A DNA stretch of 64,000 nt from Oryzias latipes (Eukaryota > Chordata > Actinopteri > Beloniformes > Adrianichthyidae): positions 21,262,160 to 21,326,159 of the forward strand of contig NC_019862.2 of assembly GCF_002234675.1 (NCBI RefSeq). Reading direction: 5' to 3'. Below the pieces are notes generated by a model, which was not told the origin of the DNA, searched no databases, and worked only from the letters and a program-made list of their open reading frames with translations. The translations under genes were made by a program, and so were the position numbers. Below, one piece after another: positions 57,361-64,000 of the stretch (positions are counted from its first letter, which is position 1; each line of letters starts with the position of its first letter).

Positions 57361-59355
57361 CTAATTGGTTGAATGCTGTAAAGCATTCAACCCTTTGTTT
57401 TCCTCTTATGCTATCTTCCGCTGTTTTTCGGCACTTAACTCCTTCTACAATTTTCAACCTATTTTAACCATTCAACTATTAAACTGTTCAGCTCTTTCAG
57501 CTTATTACTGCTATGACTTTTGGTTTTTCAAATCCTTGAACTTTTTAAGATATTCCAGGATTTTCCAGGATTTTTTCTCCATTGAAATACATGGAGAATT
57601 TTTCGTGCAGAAGTTCACAGTTAAACTACTTCTACAATTTTTCACCTATTTTAACCATTCAACTATTAAAATGTTCAGCTCTTTCATCTTATTCCAGCTA
57701 TGACATTTTGTCCTTCAAATCCTTGAACTTTTCCAGATATTCCCGGATTTTCCAAAATTTTTGCTCCATTGGCCACACCTTTGCTTCTTTAAACAATTGT
57801 AACTTTAACATTCTTTTGGCTACAGACACTATTCAAACATTAAAATGTTCACAAGGCTTTGGACTTTAATATAAGGCTCAAAATTATTATGGGATGGCAA
57901 CACCACTTACAGTTTGGCGGCCATTTTGTGCCAAAATGTGAGGCAATTTTAAACTTCTTCAAACTTTCACCTATTTTAACCATTCTACAATTACAATGTT
58001 CAACCATTTCAGCTTATTCCTTTCAGCTACGACTTTTGGTCTTTCAAATCTTTGAACTTTTCAAGATATTCCAAGATTTTTGCTTCATTTAAATACAAGG
58101 ATAATCTTTGAAAACCTTTGTTTCTTTTAACCATTGTAACTTCAACATGCTTTTGGCTAGAGACACCGTTCAAACATTTAAATGTTCACAAGGCTTTGGA
58201 CTTCAACATAGGTTTTGAAATTATTATGAGATGGCAACACTACCTACGGTTTGAAGGCCATTTTGTGCCAAAATGTGAGGCAATTTTAAACTCCTTCAAA
58301 CCTATTTCAACCATTCTACTATTTCAATGTTCAACTCCTTCAGCTTATTCCTTTCAGCTATTACTTTTGGTCCTTTAAATCCTTGAACCTTTTAAGATAT
58401 TCCAAGATTTTCGCTCCATTTAAATACATTGAGAATCCTTGAAAACCTTTGGTTCTTTCAACCATTGTAACTTCAAGATGCCTTTAGCTAGAGACACCGT
58501 TCAAACGTTAAATTGATCACAAGGCTTTGGACTATAAAATAGGTTTAGAAATCATTATGGGATGTCGAAACAACCTACTGTTTGGTGGCCATTTTTTGAC
58601 CAAATCTGAAGCAAATATTGCTTATTGATTAAACTTCATCCATGGCTGGAACTGAACATATTGAAATTCACTGGATCCGTACGTATAAGGAATGTGGGCG
58701 TGGTTAGCAAACAAACTTCGTTGCTAAGGACGTCCAAAGGTTTACTTTTTCCGATTTGTCTGAAACTGACGTTGATTGGTTCGTCATCCCCAGGCGACCC
58801 AAACATAAAATAGTTGCTATGGAGATAAAATCAATAGAAAAGCCGCCATTTTGAAAAAAGTGGATTTTCTATCAACTTAGAACATGTAGCTTTTACCAAT
58901 AGGATACTCTCAAACAATGTGTTTCTTTGAGTCAGTTGATGATACTGATTCCAATGCTAGCACTTTATCCATTTTAGCAACATCTTCAAATTTTCAACAG
59001 TTCAACCATTTTTTCAACAATTTCAGCTTTAATGCTTAACTCCTTCTACAAATTTTGACCTATTTTAGCCATTCTACTGTTACAATGTTCAACTTTTTCA
59101 GCTTATTCCTGCTATTATTTTTTTCCCAAATCTTTGAACTTTTAAAGACATTCCAGGACTTTTGCTTCATTAAAATACATAGGACATCTTATCGCTTAAC
59201 TTCTATTACAGTTTTTTGCCCACTTTGACCTTTCTACTTTTAAAATTTTGACCTCTTTCAGCTCTGTTCAGCCATTTCTTTAGCAAATTCAGCTTTCATT
59301 CAGCAATACAGCATTCAACCCTGCATTTTCTTCTGGAAATGCAGCTCTTTCTAGT
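57361..59355 (+). repeat. Diverged repeat array, Helitron-like candidate
   Basis: Five or more loose copies of a unit of roughly 200-370 bases recur (TTCTACAA...ACCTATTTTAACCATTC, TTCAGCTTATTCC, TTGAACTTTTCAAGATATTCC) near 57430, 57620, 57950, 58300 and 59040. The left edge has a perfect 11-bp hairpin, GGTTGAATGCT-GTAA-AGCATTCAACC. The right edge has a hairpin CTGCATTT...AAATGCAG (59321-59344), then CTAG at 59351-59354 before T. A 3' hairpin followed by CTRR is a Helitron hallmark. No Rep/helicase frame. Confidence 0.55.
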
Positions 59356-61002
59356 TGTTATTGTTATTAATTTGAATTCAAACATTTTAATCGTAAGTTG
59401 CATACACTATGGAACTTATTAACTTTGCAAATGACCTCCATCATGAGAAAAATACCACAAGAACATGTTAAAAATACTAAAAGCACAGTTTTCATCAGAG
59501 GGGGTCTTTAACTTTAAATCTGTTTGTGATTGCGGTGAATTTGAGCTTTTGGCATATTTGTCTTATTTTGGTGATACAGGAAGTGTCCACCATGTCAGCT
59601 CAGACATGGTAGGCTCCGATTGTGAGGCAGATAAAGACTCCACTTTTCTCTTGGTGATGCTTTTAAGCAATTTAAGTGAAACCTTTCAGGTTTTTGGCAT
59701 TTTTAACTGCCTGCTGACAGGTTTCTACAGAAATTTAAAGTCTTTGGGTCAGAGGGGCATAAATGAAGGAACAGGGCATGTCTCTGCTGGATGAGAATCA
59801 AAATGTCTTCTTTGACCAGTTTCTGTGATTTATAGTTCATTCCTCATCAGAAGATTTACAAGGGTTTCAGCTCTCTTTTGAGCGATTGACAAACTTGTTT
59901 TCCCTGTGAGCCTCACCCACTAGCAGCAGCCAAGCTGAGTTGTAACCTGCATGAAATGTGTTCTTCCTCTGCTGTTTGCCTCGGAGCTCTTCAACCTCTA
60001 CAGAGCTGTCATTTGCAGAAATCCTGCTCTACATTGATGTATGCATTGTAAACAATGCCAAACGTATCTGCTGTAATTTTATAAATATTTTACACAAAGG
60101 GTGACTTTATATGTTCATCAAAGAGCTTTCACGATTCATCATGTTCCTGCAAATTATTCTTGCAAAAAACCATAGCAGTTTTGTGTCTTTATGAGCTGCA
60201 AACTAAAAAAAAAATCATATTAAAACTTCATTTACTTACACTCTAAATTGAAACTACAAAACATCCAGAAAAAGACAATTTTGTAAGCTTGAGATACATT
60301 TTACATTGCCCCAGTCATTTGCAACAAAATGTTGTAAAAGAAAAAAAAAAAAAAAGAATGAGACAAACTGGAAAAAGGAACCACAAAAAAGAGACATTCT
60401 TTAGTATTTTCCTGCCAATTGGGCAAAGCTACCCAGAAGAATTTCTCTGTGTCTGGAAGTTCACATATGTGATTATTTTGTTTGCATTGTTTAGATCACT
60501 GATTAGAGTCTACATTTAAATTTTGACATAACAGTAACTTTATGTTGGGCCTTCAGAAACTTATTGTGTTTTACTCCAAAGTTTCCAGAAGTTTCTGCAA
60601 TATTAATCCAGTCCTATTTTCCTTTAACACTGTTTAAAATGTACTTAATTCTGTCACAGAAATTGTTAGATTTGCCAAATCTTTTGCCTATGCTGCCTTA
60701 CAAGTGAAGAGAGGTGTAAATATATATTTTTGTGACTAATTTGCAACAATGCAAAACAGAAAATGAAGTAGAACTTTTGTAGTTTGTTGCCCTTCACTAT
60801 TTTTGTCCTTTAGAAAGAAATCTAACACAGTGTAACAAAACAGGATAAAACAAAGAAGGTTAAAAACACCTCGATGTGCAGCATCTTCTGTATTCTGGGG
60901 GTCTATTTGATTTTTTTAATGCATAGCACTTCAGTGTGTAATTTATTTAAACTGCAAGCTGAATTTAAGAAATGAATATTTATTTCAGCTGATTGTGAGG
61001 TG

Positions 61003-61320
61003 CATGGTGGGGCAGTGGTTAGCGCTTTCACCTTACAGTGAGAAGTCCTTGGTTTGAATCCCAGCTGGTTCCTTTCTGTGTGGAGTTTGCATGTTCTCCT
61101 CGTGTGTGGGTTCTCTCCATCTTACTCCCACAGTCCAAAAACATGCTTCGTATGTTAATTAGTGACTCTAAATTGCCCCTTGGTGTGCATGTGTGGGAGT
61201 TATTGTGTGGCCCTGCGACAGGCTGGCAACCTGTCCAGGGTACCCCATCTTTGCCCAACTGTAGCCAGGACAGGCTCCTGTGACCACGTGACCCTGAAAG
61301 GGAGGGATATAGCGGATTAA
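61003..61320 (+). repeat. Dispersed teleost repeat with tRNA-like head
   Basis: Begins GGTGCATGGTGGGGCAGTGG with A-box-like TGGTTAGCGC and B-box-like GGTTTGAATCCC. Then come GTGTGGAGTTTGCATGTTCT, GACTCTAAATTGCCCC and the closing ACAGGCTCCTGTGACC. A very common fish repeat; two other copies occur here on the window's left (27650, 28350). Confidence 0.8.
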
Positions 61321-61902
61321 GAAAACAATCTACATCAGTGTTGCATGCTCTAAAATCAAATTAAAAAATAAATATAATAAAAATATAATAAAAATAAGGG
61401 GAATAATTGAATTCTGATGTGAGACCCTATTCTGCATGACTGGATACAACTTAAAATAATTAAGTTTCTGAAAATCGAATCTTTAATGTTTTGTTTGCAC
61501 AGGAATTCAGTGTCATCCCATTTTCTCCTAAATTCCCTAACACCCCTGAGGTTGTGGGACCTGGGAAACGCCCTTTTCCCTCTAGATTATTCTACTTTCC
61601 CCATTACTGTTCCCTCTTTGACATTTGTCCCCGCAGATAGTTCAGAAGCAGGTGAGCCTCGCACGCACGTTTGCGCCTCCAGCTGCATGTTGATGGGAGT
61701 GGCAGTAAGATGATTTTGGAAGGGAGGGAGTAGGAAAACTTTTTTGGGTTCAGTGGAAACAGAGAGGTGTGGTCTCCATCCACCCAAAAAGCGCAAGTCT
61801 CCTGCTCGCTGCGCGCAGTGTGCAGCCGGGGGTCCCGGGACAGGTGAGGCGCAGGAGAGACCCGCGAGCCGCGGCTGTGAGGCTGCCCCGCAACAGGACA
61901 GC

Positions 61903-62109
61903 ATGAGCATGTACGGCTCCCAGCACGGGCTCAACATGAGCCGCAGAGCAAACTCCAAGGGCGACCTGACCAACTCTGGGGGGTACCATTACGCACGGAG
62001 CGACGTGGGGCAAGGAAGCGGGAACGGATACGAGCCGCACATGGATGGACAGATGGACAGTCACAGAGTCAGGAGGAGCTACACCGTCAGAACCAGAGGC
62101 TCGACTGGA
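61903..62109 (+). CDS. dsp: First coding exon of a desmoplakin-like gene (partial)
   Basis: ATG at 61903 has A at -3 (ACAGCATGA). 69 codons follow to a consensus donor GTGAGT at 62110, phase 0. The peptide is rich in Ser, Arg and Gly (M-S-M-Y-G-S-Q, S-R-R-A-N-S-K-G-D-L, G-G-Y-H-Y-A-R-S, R-R-S-Y-T-V-R-T). Spacing of the M-S-x-x-G-S start, S..D-L and G-G-x-x-Y-Y-S-R-like motifs parallels the N-terminal head of human desmoplakin, the plakin that ties intermediate filaments to desmosomes. Human DSP exon 1 is of similar size (about 57 codons). Synteny also fits. The remaining exons lie beyond the window. Another plakin or an unrelated gene is possible. Confidence 0.6.
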
Positions 62110-62995
62110 GTGAGTTCCTCTGGAGAAAGGCCAATGGGCGAAATGAGGTGGGAAGGCATGCATTATTACTTAAATGTTTCAACTGCGCGTGTCTGAAAGC
62201 TGAACTCCTTTAAATTATTCATCTAACACAGAAACACTTCAAACGTTTGTTTGTGCATTAGCTCTTATCTCTTAAGTCAGTTTGTTAAATAAATGGTGAC
62301 TAACTCCTCTCCCAAATCCATATGCAAATACACTCAGAGCTGGAGGACAAAACAAGATCAAACGCGTTGGTTCAGTTTTTAACTTATTAACTACGGAAGC
62401 CGAGAGCGAACATGCTTGAAAACATTTTGTAATCCCGAGATTCTTGAGTAAAATGCAAAAATGTATCTTGTTGTTTCAAGGTATCATGATTTCATTTCGA
62501 AAAAAATAATAATTTTCTTTTCCAAAAATAATAAATAAAAGTGGACTGGTTACACCGAAAACAAAACTCGTTTTGCATTTTCTGTAAAAAACTTGCAGTT
62601 CTGTCCAAAACAAGGAACTGCAATTCTGTTTTTGTCACCTGAGGAAACCTTTGAGGCGCGTACATGAAAATGACAGGTATGTTAGGAGGCTGACGACTGA
62701 TTTAGGTAGAATCAATTGCTCATGCTTTAAGAATGTTATTGGTTCTGGTAAGGGGATCATAAAGAGTAGGAACGCCCCCCACTTTAAAAAACAAACAAAA
62801 ACAAACCAAAATAAGTGCAAAAATTATTTAGGTGGAGATAAATTGTGAAAAAAGCAACAAAAGAAAACAAAAAAAGGGCTATAAATGTTGTTGTTGTTTT
62901 GATTCAATAATATATTCATCTCTATAAATAATGTTGTTATATTTAGACAACGACATTATTATTCCGCTATCCCGGGATAACAGCTTATTAACTAA

Positions 62996-63199
62996 ACCTT
63001 GTGCTATCCTATGACCCCACCCTTACATTGACGTGTTCTCCCTACCATGACAAAGGTGGATAAAGGTGGAAAGGATTTCATGTAATCCATGGACACCAGT
63101 GAAGATCACAAATCATTAAAGAAAAAAGGTTCAGAGCACTGTCTAGTGGGTCTGGATGACCCAACTCCCAATGTTAAAGTGCCTAGGATAGCACAAGGG
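62996..63199. mobile_element. piggyBac-like MITE, copy 3
   Basis: Nearly identical to copy 2 across its length. The left flank is altered (CTAA instead of TTAA), as is the first C of the tip; the right flank is TTAC. Ends CCTTGTGCTATCC and GGATAGCACAAGGG. Confidence 0.85.
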
Positions 63200-63784
63200 T
63201 TACAAACGTATGCAGTCGCTCTTGGCTTCCGTAGTTTGAAGAGTTCTCGCTCTATTTGCCCTGAACAGGAAAGATCCCCGTTAATACAGCGCAGCTGCAC
63301 AGTGATTGACGGTTTAGCAGGCTTTTATTTTCGTATATTTGGGTGGTAAATCAGCGTTTTCTCTGCGCCGCAGATGTTTGCTTTACAGCGCTCTGTGAAC
63401 TTCTGACCTCCCTGACTCTGCGGTGTCCCCACGTTTCGTTCCAAAGATGTCAGTTTCAGAGTGTACCCTTCATAAAGCAGTTTGAGGGAAAACACGTGAC
63501 ACAGGTTCCAGGAATGTGGGAAGTTTCTGGAGTTAAGTAAAAAGACATGGCCCTTTGTCAGACTCTGCAATTAAAGTAATTATTGAAAGAAAAGGAAAGT
63601 TATATAAAAAGCCCCTTGCTGTAAAAACGGTTCACATTGAGCATTTTGATTAAATGCATTTTCACCTCAAATTGTTCTTTTGGGGTTTTTTCTTTTCCCC
63701 CCTTGAATAACTCGACGTAATGGTTTGTCTTTTGGAATTATATTATATTGTATTGTATTTTTTTAGGTAAAATAAATAGAAAAA

Positions 63785-63935
63785 GTTGATGAGTCACCTT
63801 TTGATAGGATTTTACTTTTTACACTAAATACAAGAGTTGATGAGTCATGTTTTGATAGGACTTCACTTAATGCAAACAATAAAAGTATAGAAGAATAGAA
63901 AAAACTGAACGAGTCATCTTTTGATAGGATTTATT
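63785..63935 (+). repeat. Three-unit tandem repeat with TGAGTCA motifs
   Basis: Three copies, about 51 and 62 bases apart, of GATGAGTCACCTTTTGATAG (second GATGAGTCATGTTTTGATAG, third AACGAGTCATCTTTTGATAG). The first two contain the AP-1 consensus TGAGTCA (63790-63796, 63841-63847). Confidence 0.75.
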
Positions 63936-64000
63936 TAATTGTACACGTAAACTTTTTAAAAGACCAAAAATGTGTGTAAACAGGTTTTTGTGTGTATATC

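Larger units (their letters stand above)
43181..61740. other. Intergenic region between slc22a23 and the dsp-like gene
   Basis: 18.6 kb without a host gene I can recognise. It is the probable regulatory space between two divergent genes and holds the MITEs, LINE fragments, solo LTRs, SINE and repeat array listed separately. Stretches 46.0-48.9, 50.3-51.6 and 59.4-61.0 kb show nothing to me beyond AT-rich unique-looking DNA. Confidence 0.65.
62110..64000 (+). other. Start of intron 1 of the dsp-like gene
   Basis: AT-rich intron sequence with a piggyBac-like MITE (62996-63199) and a short tandem repeat near the right edge. No second exon is recognised before the window ends. Confidence 0.55.

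Noticed and set aside
57365-58378. Several Phe/Ser-rich frames of 75-112 codons on the plus strand
   Set aside because: They recur because the underlying DNA is a diverged repeat array; no conserved domain or start context.
1-64000. CRISPR array, operon or bacterial system
   Set aside because: No regular spacer-repeat pattern; genes are spliced vertebrate genes with long introns.

Overview
The window is vertebrate nuclear DNA, almost certainly from a ray-finned (teleost) fish. Genes are split by GT-AG introns, the proteins match vertebrate families exon by exon, the intergenic DNA is AT-rich, and the repeats (tRNA-derived SINEs, a restriction-like-endonuclease LINE, hAT- and Tc1-type MITEs) are of teleost type. 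A medaka-like genome is plausible but not shown by the sequence alone.

Four genes can be supported. (1) bphl, + strand, 1834-7805, seven coding exons, 284 aa: a serine hydrolase of the valacyclovirase type with an intact Ser/Asp/His triad. (2) psmg4, + strand, 11788-15394, three coding exons, 120 aa: proteasome assembly chaperone 4. (3) slc22a23, - strand, 42554-18136, ten coding exons, 633 aa: an orphan transporter of the SLC22 major facilitator family; it includes a 33-nt microexon. (4) The first coding exon of a + strand gene at 61903-62109, best explained as desmoplakin (dsp), which runs off the window. The first three are neighbours on human 6p25.2 and DSP is on 6p24.3, so this looks like a conserved vertebrate block. 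psmg4 and slc22a23 converge; slc22a23 and the dsp-like gene diverge from about 19 kb of repeat-rich DNA.

Layout: 1-1.7 kb, unassigned upstream DNA. 1.8-7.8 kb, bphl, whose third intron carries a 2.48-kb hAT-like element with a perfect 8-bp target duplication and a second element nested in it. 8.1-11.2 kb, a foldback element with ~404-bp inverted arms and another element inside, directly behind bphl. 11.2-11.3 kb, an isolated hairpin. 11.8-15.5 kb, psmg4 with a SINE in intron 2. 15.5-17.7 kb, the convergent spacer with a terminal-inverted-repeat element. 17.7-42.6 kb, slc22a23, whose third intron is ~14.9 kb. 42-43.2 kb, a CpG-rich promoter. 43.2-61.7 kb, MITEs, a LINE 3' part, two solo LTRs, a SINE and a Helitron-like repeat array. 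61.9-64 kb, dsp-like exon 1 and the start of its intron.

The three complete genes have unrelated jobs (ester hydrolysis, 20S proteasome alpha-ring assembly, membrane transport), so their linkage looks ancestral rather than functional. I see no CRISPR, operon, viral genome or other gene system. The unusual content is in splicing (a GC-AG intron, a microexon) and in nested mobile elements.
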